Of a stretch of 64,000 nt of DNA, positions 9,019-17,869 are shown one piece after another. This DNA is from an uncultured Dehalococcoidia bacterium (GTDB lineage Bacteria > Chloroflexota > Dehalococcoidia > Lucifugimonadales > UBA3495): positions 2,269,537-2,333,536 of the forward strand of contig OY282494.1 of the NCBI GenBank assembly GCA_958296385.1. The letters are read 5' to 3'. The notes under the pieces were generated by a model. The model was not told the origin of the DNA. It searched no databases and worked only from the letters and a program-made list of their open reading frames with translations. The first letter of the stretch is position 1. Every line of letters starts with the position of its first letter. The translations under genes and the position numbers were made by a program.

Positions 9019-9322
9019 AAACGTGCCTCCGTCGGTTCGCCAATTCGTGAACGGTTACGGTTGCTCTATCGGCATTGACCAGGCCGATTGGCCGCTGCCG
9101 GGCGCCGGACGACGCTGCCGGAGCAGGTGCGCCAAACATTAGCACCCGCAAATCGTAATGTCAATTATCCCAATATCCGATAACGCCAACGCCTCAAAAT
9201 GACCATACCAGGGTATAAACAACGCAAACCACCCCCAACAGCCCACATAGCGGCGGCCCATCCCCCCCGCAGACGCCATCGCAAAACGCTCATTTTGCGA
9301 TTTTTGGCGGGTTGGGGTGTTG

Positions 9323-9350
9323 TTGACAGGGTGAATTGAATGTGATAATT
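9323..9350 (+). promoter_or_regulatory. Candidate promoter for the alternative complex III operon
   Basis: TTGACA (9323-9328) is followed 15-16 bases later by GATAAT/ATAATT (9344-9350) in a locally AT-rich stretch. The gap 9019-9457 separates the divergent transporter and respiratory operons and holds no gene. An imperfect dyad (TCACCAGCC...GGCGGTGA, 9352-9375) just downstream could be an operator. Confidence 0.45.
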
Positions 9351-9457
9351 TTCACCAGCCTTGAATGAGGCGGTGATTTTTCGCTACAAAACTCCGGCTC
9401 AGCCGTCATTCGCCGCTACTCAGCGATGCAAATTCCAGCGTAGGTTTCCCTTCCACA

Positions 9458-9760
9458 ATGCCGCAAACCGACCCCAATGCGATGACCGCCGTGTACTGGG
9501 CGGACGTTAGCCTCTGGCTGACTTACCTGTGGATTTACTTCCCGCTCATTATCATTTTTGCGTTCAGTATGCTGATTGCCCACGGCCTGATACCCTCGGG
9601 CGTGCGGACGGGAACCTACCCGGCCGGCCTCGCGCGTTTGCGTTTGCCCATCACCTTAATCGGCCTGGCGGCCCTGGCCGGCGCCGGCGTGATGATGGCC
9701 CTCACCGTTATGCACACCCCCACCGTCCTGCTCAACGTCTGGGATCGCCTGTTCGTATAG
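9458..9760 (+). CDS. Small two-helix membrane protein heading the Act operon
   Basis: This 100-residue protein has two strongly hydrophobic segments: about residues 18-45 (LWLTYLWIYFPLIIIFAFSM core) and about 65-88. I do not recognise a family. It lies 90 bases before the pentaheme gene and in the same direction, so it is probably co-transcribed and may be an accessory or assembly factor of complex III. No strong ribosome site is seen before ATG 9458. Hydrophobicity and context support a real gene. Confidence 0.6.
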   Translation: MPQTDPNAMTAVYWADVSLWLTYLWIYFPLIIIFAFSMLIAHGLIPSGVRTGTYPAGLARLRLPITLIGLAALAGAGVMMALTVMHTPTVLLNVWDRLFV

Positions 9761-9849
9761 CCGATTGCCGACTTGCCACTCAATCCATACCCATCCATTG
9801 ACCACATCCCACCTGACCGTACCGCACCGCCAACCGCTTTCGTAATCCG

Positions 9850-10530
9850 ATGCCGCCGCTGCCGCCCACCCGACAACTTATTCCAATGGCGATTGCGGGA
9901 CTCGCCGCTACCGCCATCGTTGCGTTTATCGTGGTGGTGCTGTTCATCTCGTGGTTCTCCAACCCGCCTTTCGGCTGGGGCAACGCGCCCGACCAGCCCA
10001 TACCTTTCCCGCACACGGTGCACGCCGGCCCGGTCGAGGAGGGCGGCCACGCCATCCAGTGCGAGTTCTGCCACCGCAACGTCACCACCGGCGCCGCCGC
10101 TACCGTCCCCGCCGTGGAAGTCTGCCTCATCTGCCACAAGCAGGTGAACGGCGCCAACGTCACCCCCGCCGCCGAGGTGGATCCGGACAAGCACATCAAC
10201 ATCCAGCGCGTCCTCGACCGGCACGCCGACAATAACCCCATCGACTGGGAGCGGGTGCACCGCGTGCCCGACCACGTGCGATTCGTGCACGAGGCCCACA
10301 TCCGGTTCCTCACCCAGGGCGAACCGGAAACCGTTACCCTGCCCATCGGCGACGAAAAGCCCATCAACCTGCCGCTGGAAGTCCCCGAAGCCTGCTCGGT
10401 GTGCCACGGCGACATCGCCGGCATGGCCGAAGTCCAGCCCCAGGACAGCCAGTCCCTCAAGATGGGAACTTGCCTGGACTGCCACCGGGAAAACAGCGTA
10501 AGCACCGACTGCACGGTTTGCCACAAGTAG
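9850..10530 (+). CDS. actA: Alternative complex III subunit ActA, pentaheme cytochrome c
   Basis: This subunit is the electron-carrying, membrane-anchored cytochrome of the quinol-oxidising alternative complex III. Its 226 residues contain one N-terminal membrane helix (about 11-36) and five CxxCH heme sites: CEFCH (71-75), CLICH (92-96), CSVCH, CLDCH and CTVCH near the C-terminus. Additional His residues in the loops suit distal ligands. Five hemes plus a single anchor is the ActA pattern. It is followed 28 bases later by ActB. The hemes require the Ccm machinery encoded about 9 kb downstream. Confidence 0.93.
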   Translation: MPPLPPTRQLIPMAIAGLAATAIVAFIVVVLFISWFSNPPFGWGNAPDQPIPFPHTVHAGPVEEGGHAIQCEFCHRNVTTGAAATVPAVEVCLICHKQVNGANVTPAAEVDPDKHINIQRVLDRHADNNPIDWERVHRVPDHVRFVHEAHIRFLTQGEPETVTLPIGDEKPINLPLEVPEACSVCHGDIAGMAEVQPQDSQSLKMGTCLDCHRENSVSTDCTVCHK

Positions 10531-10558
10531 GCCGTCCCCGATAGGTCGTACACCAACT

Positions 10559-12793
10559 ATGAAGCTAACTCGCCGCAACTTCCTCGCTTGGGCCGGTATC
10601 GCCGCCACCGGCGCCATCGCCTGCGACCTGTTCGACGACGAGCTGCGGGTGCAAAGCCCGGTGGACATCCCGGAGGACCTGGTCAGCGGCCGGGACAACT
10701 GGTATGCCACCTACGACGCCTCCGTCCCCGGCGGCCAGGGCATCCTGGTGCGCGTTATGGAGGGCCGGGCCAAAAAGGTGCGCGGCAACCCCCGTTTCCC
10801 CACCAATCAGGGCAAGCAGTCCCCCGCCGCCGACGCCATCCTCCAATCCCTCTACCACCCCGACCGCATCGCCGGCCCTATGCTCCGCAACGGCCCCCGC
10901 GGCGCCGGCCAGTTCCGCCCCATCAGCTGGGAGGAAGCCCTCAACCGTTTCAACGCGGCAGTGGCCGAACGGGGCGACCGGATGCTGCTGATTACCGAGC
11001 CGCGCCCCGGCGCTTTCGCCCGCATCTGCGACAGCTTTGCCGACGCTTTCGGCGGCCGGCATCTGGCCTTTGACACGGTTGATGATTCAGCATACCGGCA
11101 CGCCGTCAAAGACATCATGGGCAGCGACGGCCAGCCTTATCACGACATCGCCAACGCCGAGACGCTGGTCAGTTTCGGCTCCGATTTCCTGTCCACCTGG
11201 GGCAATCCCACCGCCTACTCCGTAGCCTACGGCAAGTTCCGCTCCGGCCACCGGGGACGCCACGTCCACTTTGACCCGCGCTACTCCATGACCGCCGCCA
11301 ACGCCGACAAATGGCTGCCCATCGCCCCCGGCGCCGAGGGCTACGCCGCCCTGGCCCTGGCGTGGACATTGATCGAGATGGGACTGGCTGAGGGCGACGT
11401 TGCCCGCCTGACCAACGGCCAGGGCGCGGCGGCCCTCAACGCTTTCCGCCCCGACGCCGTAGCCGGCGCTTTGCAGATTCCCGACGCCGCCCTGGACGGC
11501 GCCACCGTCGCGCAATTCTTTGCGGAACTGGCGTCCAAACTGGCCCACGGCGGATTGGCCATGGGCGGCGGCGGCGCGGCCGGCGCGTACAGCAACGGAC
11601 GCTTTAACGCCTCCGCCGCACTGGCCCTCAACTACCTGCTGGGCAACGTGGGGCAACCCGGCGGCCTCCTCCCCGCCCCGGACACCCCGATTCCCGGCGG
11701 TATCGACGCCCGCCCGGCGCCGCTGTCCGACTGGCAGGGCGTTGCCAGCGACATCGCCGCCGGCGCAACCCGCCTGGTCATCGTACACAACGCCGACCCG
11801 GTTTATGGACTGCCCGCCCGCGTTGGTCTGGCCGACGCCCTCTCCAACGAAGCCGTCGCCATCATCAGCGCCAGCCCCTTTATCGATGAAACTACCGCAA
11901 TGGCCGACTTGCTCATCCCCGACCGGGCCGCCCTGGAAAGCTGGGGCGATGACTTGCCCGACCCGATGCCGGGCCATACCGTGTACGCCGTGCAGCAGCC
12001 GGTAGTAAATCCGCTGAGCGACCTTGACCCGCGCAGTTTCCCCGATGTCCTGCTGAACGCCGCCGCCGATTTGGGCCAGGGCGCCAGTATGCCGGCCGAC
12101 AGCCACGAGGCGCTGATTCGTTCCAACATTGAGGACGAACTGGGCGCTGATTTCACGGAGGCGCTGCAAAACGGCGGCTGGTGGAACGAGAACTCTGCCG
12201 GCAGCGCCCCCCCGCCGGCCAGCGGCCTGCTGGCAAACGTAGCAGCCCTGGCCGCCCCCGCCGCGGCCAACGGCACCGGCGAATTCCAGCTGCTGCCCTA
12301 TCCCCATCATACCGTGCTGGATGGCCGCAACGCGCATCTGCCCTGGGCGCAAAGCACCCCCGACCCCATCACAACGGTAGTCTGGCAAACCTGGGTTGAC
12401 ATCAACGAACAGCAGGGCCGCCGGATGGGCCTGCGCGAGGGCGACGTGGTGCAAATCACCGGCCCCAACGGCAGCATAACGGCGCTGGTCTATCTGAACC
12501 CCGGTATGCCGCCCGGTATCGCCGCCGTGCCCATGGGCGGCGGCCGCCGCTCCGGTTCCGCTTACGCTACCGACCGGGACGCGCGGGAAAGCAGCAACGT
12601 AATGTCCATTCTGGCCGCGGCCCAGGTGGACGGTTCCGGCGGGCTGGCCTGGAGCGGCAACCGCTGTTCCATCACCCCGGCCGGCGACAGCATGGCCGTA
12701 GCCAAGCTGGAGGGCGATTACACCAGCCGCGAAATCGGCGAACACTCCGCCGAACTGGTCTTCAAGAGCGTTTCCGAGGAGGGCAGTCACTAG
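10559..12793 (+). CDS. actB1: Alternative complex III subunit ActB1, molybdopterin-oxidoreductase-like
   Basis: The 744-residue protein begins with a twin-arginine-type signal (RRNFLAWAGIAATGAIAC); the Cys at residue 22 could be a lipobox. The body is the molybdopterin-oxidoreductase fold in the version typical of ActB, which is known to lack the cofactor and to serve as a scaffold. Recognisable segments are GGGGAAGAYSNGRFNA, LNYLLGNVGQPGG, VIVHNADPVYGLP, and a C-terminal MopB-type barrel with REGDVVQITGPNGS. In many bacteria ActB is one polypeptide fused to its iron-sulfur part; here the iron-sulfur domain is the next gene. Confidence 0.9.
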   Translation: MKLTRRNFLAWAGIAATGAIACDLFDDELRVQSPVDIPEDLVSGRDNWYATYDASVPGGQGILVRVMEGRAKKVRGNPRFPTNQGKQSPAADAILQSLYHPDRIAGPMLRNGPRGAGQFRPISWEEALNRFNAAVAERGDRMLLITEPRPGAFARICDSFADAFGGRHLAFDTVDDSAYRHAVKDIMGSDGQPYHDIANAETLVSFGSDFLSTWGNPTAYSVAYGKFRSGHRGRHVHFDPRYSMTAANADKWLPIAPGAEGYAALALAWTLIEMGLAEGDVARLTNGQGAAALNAFRPDAVAGALQIPDAALDGATVAQFFAELASKLAHGGLAMGGGGAAGAYSNGRFNASAALALNYLLGNVGQPGGLLPAPDTPIPGGIDARPAPLSDWQGVASDIAAGATRLVIVHNADPVYGLPARVGLADALSNEAVAIISASPFIDETTAMADLLIPDRAALESWGDDLPDPMPGHTVYAVQQPVVNPLSDLDPRSFPDVLLNAAADLGQGASMPADSHEALIRSNIEDELGADFTEALQNGGWWNENSAGSAPPPASGLLANVAALAAPAAANGTGEFQLLPYPHHTVLDGRNAHLPWAQSTPDPITTVVWQTWVDINEQQGRRMGLREGDVVQITGPNGSITALVYLNPGMPPGIAAVPMGGGRRSGSAYATDRDARESSNVMSILAAAQVDGSGGLAWSGNRCSITPAGDSMAVAKLEGDYTSREIGEHSAELVFKSVSEEGSH

Positions 12794-12838
12794 CCGTCGC
12801 GGGTATAATCCCCGGACGCCGGCCGACTACGAATCAAG

Positions 12839-13627
12839 ATGCCAAACGCGCAATTCGAGCATAAATGGGGCATGGTCGTTGACCTGGACAAGTGCACGGG
12901 CTGCCAAGCCTGCGTCGTCGCCTGCCAGGCCGAGAACAACATCCCCATCAATACCAAGGATTACTTCCTGCAACGCCGGGCCTACGAGTGGATTCGCATT
13001 GAACGCTACTGGGAGGGCGAGTATCCCAACGTCAAGGCGCGCTTTATGCCCGTGCTGTGCCAGCACTGCGAGAACGCCCCCTGCGAGCCCGTTTGCCCGG
13101 TCTATGCCACCTACCACAACGAGGAGGGGCTGAACGTGCAGGTGTACAACCGCTGCGTCGGCACCCGCTACTGCATCAACAACTGCCCCTACCAGGTGCG
13201 GATGTTCAACTACTGGCACCCCAACTGGCCCCACCGGATGGAGAACCAGCTCAACCCGGACGTTACCGTGCGCTCCCGCGGCATCACCGAGAAATGCACT
13301 TTCTGCGTCCAGCGCATCCGCCGGGGCGAAATCCAGGTGGAAGCCCGCGCCGGCCAGCGCCTTGACGACAACCGCATCGCCGCCGGCAACTACGACCCGG
13401 CCTGCGTGCAGGCTTGCCCCACCAGCGCCCTGATGTTCGGCGACCTCAACGAACCCAACACCGCCATCAAGCCCTACTTTGACGACGTGAACAACTACCC
13501 CGGCCATCACGAACACGAACGCGAAACCCGGGGCTACCGCCTGCTGGAGGAAATGAACACCCGCCCCAGCGTCATCTACCTCAAGAAAGTCGACCAGTAT
13601 CCCCTGGCTGACAAGGGCGCGCACTAA
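12839..13627 (+). CDS. actB2: Alternative complex III subunit ActB2, iron-sulfur protein
   Basis: This 262-residue protein carries four ferredoxin-type cysteine groups: CTGCQACVVAC, CQHCENAPCEPVC, CVGTRYCINNC and CTFCVQR paired with ACVQACP. This is the arrangement of DmsB/NrfC and of the B2 domain of ActB, holding three [4Fe-4S] and one [3Fe-4S] cluster in known complexes. It would pass electrons within the extracytoplasmic arm. It has no signal of its own, so it probably travels with the Tat-exported ActB1. Its stop TAA shares a base with the next ATG (TAATG), a sign of translational coupling. Confidence 0.93.
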   Translation: MPNAQFEHKWGMVVDLDKCTGCQACVVACQAENNIPINTKDYFLQRRAYEWIRIERYWEGEYPNVKARFMPVLCQHCENAPCEPVCPVYATYHNEEGLNVQVYNRCVGTRYCINNCPYQVRMFNYWHPNWPHRMENQLNPDVTVRSRGITEKCTFCVQRIRRGEIQVEARAGQRLDDNRIAAGNYDPACVQACPTSALMFGDLNEPNTAIKPYFDDVNNYPGHHEHERETRGYRLLEEMNTRPSVIYLKKVDQYPLADKGAH

Positions 13628-15108
13628 TGGCCAGCGAAACGCAACCCCACGGCGGAGCCGCCCACGACGGGAGCGCTCATGACGGCGGAGCCCACGAACA
13701 CGGCCACTTCGGCCCGGAAATGTGGGTCATCCCGGAAAGCGCTGGCCTGACCTCCGACATCGCCGAGAAACAGCGCAGTTCGTCAACCCTGTTCACCGTC
13801 GTACTCTACGCCGGGGCGCTGCTCACGGTGCTGGGCGTCATCGGCTTTGTACTGCGCCTGCTGGACGGGTTCTCCGACCATCGCGTCTGGGGATTTTACG
13901 TCGCCGCTTTCGCCTTTGTGTTCACCCTGACGTCGTCGGCGCCGCTGGCGGCCTGCGCTTTCCGGTTCACCAAGAGCCACTGGCGCCGCCCCCTGTCCCG
14001 CATCAGCGAGCTTTTCGCGCTGGTCAGCGTCGTCAACATCCTGCTGTTCATCCCCGCCCTCATCGCACTGCCCGACATCCTGAACCCCCTGGGCGCCAGC
14101 AACGAGGCCCTGGACATTCGCCGCACCATCTGGTTCCGCGTGCCGGGCGGCTCCCCGGAGTGGTGGCAGTTCGCCGGCATGGTCGGCTTGGCCGTCAACT
14201 CCCTGGGCATCCTCTGGCTGGCCGCAATGCCCGACATGGCCCAAAGCCGCTCCCAGATGACCGGCTTCCGCGCCTCCCTGTACCGCACGCTGTCCGGCCG
14301 CTGGTACGGCACCAAACGCCAGTGGCAAATCCAGAAAGCCGGCCTCGCCATCCTGGGCGCCTTCTACTTCATGCTGCTGGTTTTCATGCAGTTCCTGGTC
14401 GTCAGCGACTTCGCAATGTCACTGATTCCGGGCTGGAAAGATTCCATCCTGCCGCCGTTCTACACCGTAATCAGCTTCCAGGGCGGCCTGGCCATCATCC
14501 TGCTGATGGCCTACGCCATGCGGCGCTGGGGCGGCTACCGGGAAATCATCGGCGTCGCCCCCTTCTGGGCCGCCAGCAAAGTGCTGCTCGGCCTCACCCT
14601 GCTGCACACCTACCACCTCTTCGCCTTCTTTATCACCTACTGGTACGGGCGGCTTGAAGTGGAGCAGAACATCCTGAACTACCTGATGTTCGATTCCTAC
14701 CTCGGCATCTTCTGGGCGCAGCTGTTCTTCACCTTCTTTATCCCCTTCCCCATACTGGTCTCCAACCACGCCCGTCGGCTGGGCTGGGGCGCGCCGCTGG
14801 CCGGCATCTTCATCATCATCGGCCTGATGCTGTTCCACATCCGCATCTTTGCGGCGGCCTTTGCCTCATCCGACAGCGAAAGCCTGTACTACTTCTTTAT
14901 GCTCAAGCCCATACCGGCGGCCACGTTCCCCGACTTGTGGGACATCTTCATCATCCTGGGCGCCGTCGGCATCGTAATGCTGGTGTTCCGGCTGGGGATG
15001 ATGCTGCTCCCGCCCATATCGGTGTGGGAGATGAAAGAGGGCGCCATGTACCAGCGGGTTGACACGCTCATCCGCGGCCGCTACCTGGTGCTGGGCAAAC
15101 CGGAGTAA
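13627..15108 (+). CDS. NrfD-family membrane subunit, ActF-like
   Basis: The 493-residue integral membrane protein has a His/Ala/Gly-rich N-terminal tail (about 1-30) and about ten membrane helices. It belongs to the NrfD/PsrC family: a WRRPLSRISELFALVSVVN segment aligns with the equivalent WRRPATRAAEVLTIFS segment of the ActC gene downstream. Since 15214-16602 is the clearer ActC, this is best taken as the second NrfD-like subunit (ActF). Its position before ActC, rather than after ActE, differs from the usual actABCDEF order. It probably takes part in quinol-side or proton-pathway function. Confidence 0.8.
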   Translation: MASETQPHGGAAHDGSAHDGGAHEHGHFGPEMWVIPESAGLTSDIAEKQRSSSTLFTVVLYAGALLTVLGVIGFVLRLLDGFSDHRVWGFYVAAFAFVFTLTSSAPLAACAFRFTKSHWRRPLSRISELFALVSVVNILLFIPALIALPDILNPLGASNEALDIRRTIWFRVPGGSPEWWQFAGMVGLAVNSLGILWLAAMPDMAQSRSQMTGFRASLYRTLSGRWYGTKRQWQIQKAGLAILGAFYFMLLVFMQFLVVSDFAMSLIPGWKDSILPPFYTVISFQGGLAIILLMAYAMRRWGGYREIIGVAPFWAASKVLLGLTLLHTYHLFAFFITYWYGRLEVEQNILNYLMFDSYLGIFWAQLFFTFFIPFPILVSNHARRLGWGAPLAGIFIIIGLMLFHIRIFAAAFASSDSESLYYFFMLKPIPAATFPDLWDIFIILGAVGIVMLVFRLGMMLLPPISVWEMKEGAMYQRVDTLIRGRYLVLGKPE

Positions 15109-15213
15109 CCGACTTAGACCACCCCGGCCCTTTCCGTCCGACGGATTCGGGCCGCAATCACGCCAACCAAACTACCAAACCAACCGAGCACGGCAAGCTA
15201 AGAGTAAGGCAAA

Positions 15214-16602
15214 ATGCAGGAAGGCAAAGTCCTACCCGCGGCGCAAATCAACCGGGACTTGCTGCGGTCCATACTGGAGACGCCACGCTGGTTCTGGCCG
15301 GTGGTAACCCTGCTGGGCCTGATAGTGCTGGTCGCCGCCATCACCATCGGCGTGATGATTAACACCGGCCTCGGCATTACCGGCCTCAACTACAAGGTCG
15401 TCTGGGGCTTCTTTATCACCAACTTTGTGTTCTGGATTGGCATCAGCCACGCCGGGGTGATGCTCTCCGCCATCCTGCGCCTGGCCAAAGCCGAATGGCG
15501 CCGCCCGGCCACCCGCGCCGCCGAAGTGCTGACCATTTTCTCGCTGATGACGGCCATGATTATGCCCATCATCCACACCGGCCGGCCCTGGCGCATCCTG
15601 TACTGGGCCTTCCCCTACGACTTCGCCCGGGGCGTCTGGCCCAACATCCGCACCCCGCTGGTCTGGGACCCGTCGGCCATCTTGACCTACCTAACGTCGT
15701 CCACCATGTTCGTCGCGATTGCGCTGGTGCCCGACTTCGCCGTGCTGCGCGACCGCACCACCGGCTGGCCCCACCGCATCTACACCCTGCTGGCAATGGG
15801 CTGGGAGGGCAACCCCCGCCAGTGGAAACTGCAAATTATCGCCGGCGTCCTGCTTTCCGCCCTCATCCTGCCCGTGTTCGTATCCGTACACTCCATCGTG
15901 TCCTGGGACTTCGGCATGGCGGTGGCCATCAAGTCATGGCACAGCACCGTGTTTGCCCCCTACTTCGTCGTCGGCGCCGTCCACTCCGGCGTGTCGGCGG
16001 TGGTCTTCGCAATGATACTGCTGCGCTGGGCCTACGGCTGGCAGGAATACATCCGACACGAGCACATCGACGCCCTGGGCCGCCTGCTTATCGTAGTAGC
16101 CACCGGCTGGTTCTACTTCCTGGTAATGGAAATCGTCTTCGGCATCTACGGGCTGGAGGGCGATGAGCTGGCAGTGCGCGCCCTGCAATTCCTGCCCACC
16201 GAATCCGGCGTGCCGTACAACATCTGGATGATTGTCTTCGTCGGCATAACCTACTTCCTGCCCGTCATCCTGTGGCTGCCGCGAGCGTGGCGCCGCAACC
16301 TGTGGATAATGTCCACCGCCTGCATCTCCGTCAACGTGGGGATGTGGCTGGAACGCTACCTGCTGTTCGTCCCCGGCCAGGCCAACAAGCAATTCCTGAC
16401 TTTTACGTGGAACGACTACCTGCCCCAGCCGGCCGAGGCAATCATCGTAGGCGCAACTTTCGCCTTCGTGTCAATGCTGATGCTGCTGTTCAGCCGCGTA
16501 TTCCCGCTGGTGCCCCTCTACGACATCAAGGAAGGCGATATTCTCAAGACCGAAATTAAGGTGGGCCGGCGGACGGTGCCGGCCACGTTCAGAGAGGACT
16601 AA
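15214..16602 (+). CDS. actC: Alternative complex III subunit ActC, NrfD-type quinol-binding membrane protein
   Basis: The 462-residue protein has about ten membrane helices. It contains the ActC/NrfD hallmarks: TGLNYKVVWGFFITNFVFW, GISHAGVMLSAILRL, IIHTGRPWRILYW, TPLVWDPSAILTYL and, near the end, MWLERYLLF. It is the quinol-oxidising membrane core in known complexes. The C-terminal motif FPLVPLYDIKEGD parallels the LPPISVWEMKEGA end of the preceding gene, showing that the two are paralogues. The stop codon is directly followed by the ActD start. Confidence 0.92.
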   Translation: MQEGKVLPAAQINRDLLRSILETPRWFWPVVTLLGLIVLVAAITIGVMINTGLGITGLNYKVVWGFFITNFVFWIGISHAGVMLSAILRLAKAEWRRPATRAAEVLTIFSLMTAMIMPIIHTGRPWRILYWAFPYDFARGVWPNIRTPLVWDPSAILTYLTSSTMFVAIALVPDFAVLRDRTTGWPHRIYTLLAMGWEGNPRQWKLQIIAGVLLSALILPVFVSVHSIVSWDFGMAVAIKSWHSTVFAPYFVVGAVHSGVSAVVFAMILLRWAYGWQEYIRHEHIDALGRLLIVVATGWFYFLVMEIVFGIYGLEGDELAVRALQFLPTESGVPYNIWMIVFVGITYFLPVILWLPRAWRRNLWIMSTACISVNVGMWLERYLLFVPGQANKQFLTFTWNDYLPQPAEAIIVGATFAFVSMLMLLFSRVFPLVPLYDIKEGDILKTEIKVGRRTVPATFRED

Positions 16603-17115
16603 ATGGCAAAGCAAGCAATTCTGGGGCTGTTCCAGGACGCCGAGTCCGCCGCCAACGCCGGCGACGCGCTCAAGTCCGCCGGAATTGCCGACACCGAGTA
16701 CGACTTTCTGACCGACTCGCCCTATCCCGAAGGCGCGTTCGGCGAGCGTGAGGAGAAGCACAACCTCTACCTCTACCCCTTTATCGGGGCGCTGCTGGGC
16801 CTCACCTCCGGCATCCTGATTACCGCCATGACGCAGGTTGCCTACCCACTGGAAACCGGCGGCAAGCCCATCCTGTCCCTGCCCCCCATGGCCATCGTCT
16901 GCTACGAAGGCACCATGCTGGGCGCCATCCTGTTCACCGTCATCGGCATCGTCTTTGAGTCCCGCCTCCCCAAAATGAAAATGGGCCTCTACGACAACCG
17001 CATCACCCAGGGCCTAATCGGCCTGCTGGTCAACGCCGAACAGGAAAAAGGCCCGGAGGTGATGCAGATACTTAACGGCGCCGGCGCCGTCGACGTCAAG
17101 TCCGAAGACGACTAA
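16603..17115 (+). CDS. actD: Alternative complex III subunit ActD (DUF3341 family)
   Basis: This 170-residue protein has a soluble N-terminal domain (LGLFQDAESAANAGDALKSAG) followed by two membrane helices (about 60-80 and 100-120) and a short soluble tail. Length and layout match ActD, a peripheral/anchoring subunit of complex III. The start ATG directly abuts the stop codon of ActC, so translation is probably coupled. Confidence 0.92.
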   Translation: MAKQAILGLFQDAESAANAGDALKSAGIADTEYDFLTDSPYPEGAFGEREEKHNLYLYPFIGALLGLTSGILITAMTQVAYPLETGGKPILSLPPMAIVCYEGTMLGAILFTVIGIVFESRLPKMKMGLYDNRITQGLIGLLVNAEQEKGPEVMQILNGAGAVDVKSEDD

Positions 17116-17138
17116 CCGCACCCGCTGCGCCGACGCTG

Positions 17139-17762
17139 ATGACGATGAACAAACAGACTACATCAAGAATGACTCTGGCCCGGATGATGCCGGCCGGAAC
17201 AACGCCGGCAAAGACGATGCCGGCCGGGATGACACTGTCCCGCGCTTGGCGGCTGCCGCTGCTGCTGGCGACGCTGGCGCTGGTAGGCATAATCGCGGCC
17301 GGCTGCTCCCAGGGCTCATACCCGCTGGACATCTTCTACGAGATGCACTACCAGCCGTCCTACAAGCCCCACGAACCGCCCCGACTCAGCCCGCCGGCCT
17401 CAGCGGTGCCCTGGTACGGCTCCACGCCGCCCCAGCCAACGTCATTCGCCGGTTCCGGCAAGCACCTGTTCGACGTCAACTGCGCAATGTGCCACGGCGT
17501 AACCGGCCAGGGCGATGGCCCGGTGCTGGCCCGGATGATAGTAGATTACGGCTACCAGGCCACCGACGCCCCCCTGCTCAACCCGGTGTTAACCTCAGAA
17601 GTAGCCACCAACCTGACCCGCGACGAAATGCGCGGCGTAATCACCGGCGGCGTCAACGTAATGCCCAACTTCTCCAAACTGCTAACCGACGAACAAATCG
17701 AGCAGGTAATGGACTACGTACAAGGCTGCATCCAACAAAACAACCAGGCAGCCTGCCAGTAG
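17139..17762 (+). CDS. actE: Alternative complex III subunit ActE, monoheme cytochrome c lipoprotein
   Basis: The 207-residue lipoprotein has one c-type heme site (CAMCH, residues 115-119) followed by GVTGQGDGP, and a distal Met (NVMPNF). The signal peptide ends in IIAAGC (Cys 56), unusually far from ATG 17139. The extra N-terminus is encoded by near-repeats of an ATGCCGGCCGG unit containing several in-frame ATGs. The true start may therefore be ATG 17160s-17229, the last giving MTLSRAWRLP directly before the hydrophobic core. ActE is thought to pass electrons to a terminal oxidase or soluble carrier. Confidence 0.9.
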   Translation: MTMNKQTTSRMTLARMMPAGTTPAKTMPAGMTLSRAWRLPLLLATLALVGIIAAGCSQGSYPLDIFYEMHYQPSYKPHEPPRLSPPASAVPWYGSTPPQPTSFAGSGKHLFDVNCAMCHGVTGQGDGPVLARMIVDYGYQATDAPLLNPVLTSEVATNLTRDEMRGVITGGVNVMPNFSKLLTDEQIEQVMDYVQGCIQQNNQAACQ

Positions 17763-17797
17763 GGGCATTGCGCGTTCTCCCCGGCTTGCGGTCCGGC

Positions 17798-17825
17798 TTG
17801 CAGTTTTGATACGGCCGGCTATAAT
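17798..17825 (+). promoter_or_regulatory. Candidate promoter for restriction-modification genes
   Basis: TTGCAG (17798-17803) and a perfect TATAAT (17820-17825) are 16 bases apart. The -10 lies within the dyad GCCGGCTATAATGCCGGC, which might be an operator. It is placed 45 bases before the methyltransferase gene and could let the cassette be expressed apart from the Act operon. Confidence 0.55.
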
Positions 17826-17869
17826 GCCGGCCTGAATCAAGGGCAAGTCCGCAGCAAGGAGCTAACGGC

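Noticed and set aside
11087-12790. Long minus-strand frame opposite actB1
   Set aside because: It is the complement of a clear ActB gene, with biased Gly/Ala/Val composition typical of high-GC shadows.
12804-12809. TATAAT between actB1 and actB2
   Set aside because: No credible -35 is found at the right distance, and the genes are expected to be co-transcribed.
17139-17228. Repeat-rich start of ActE as a separate small gene
   Set aside because: It is in frame with the ActE signal peptide and has no separate stop or ribosome site.
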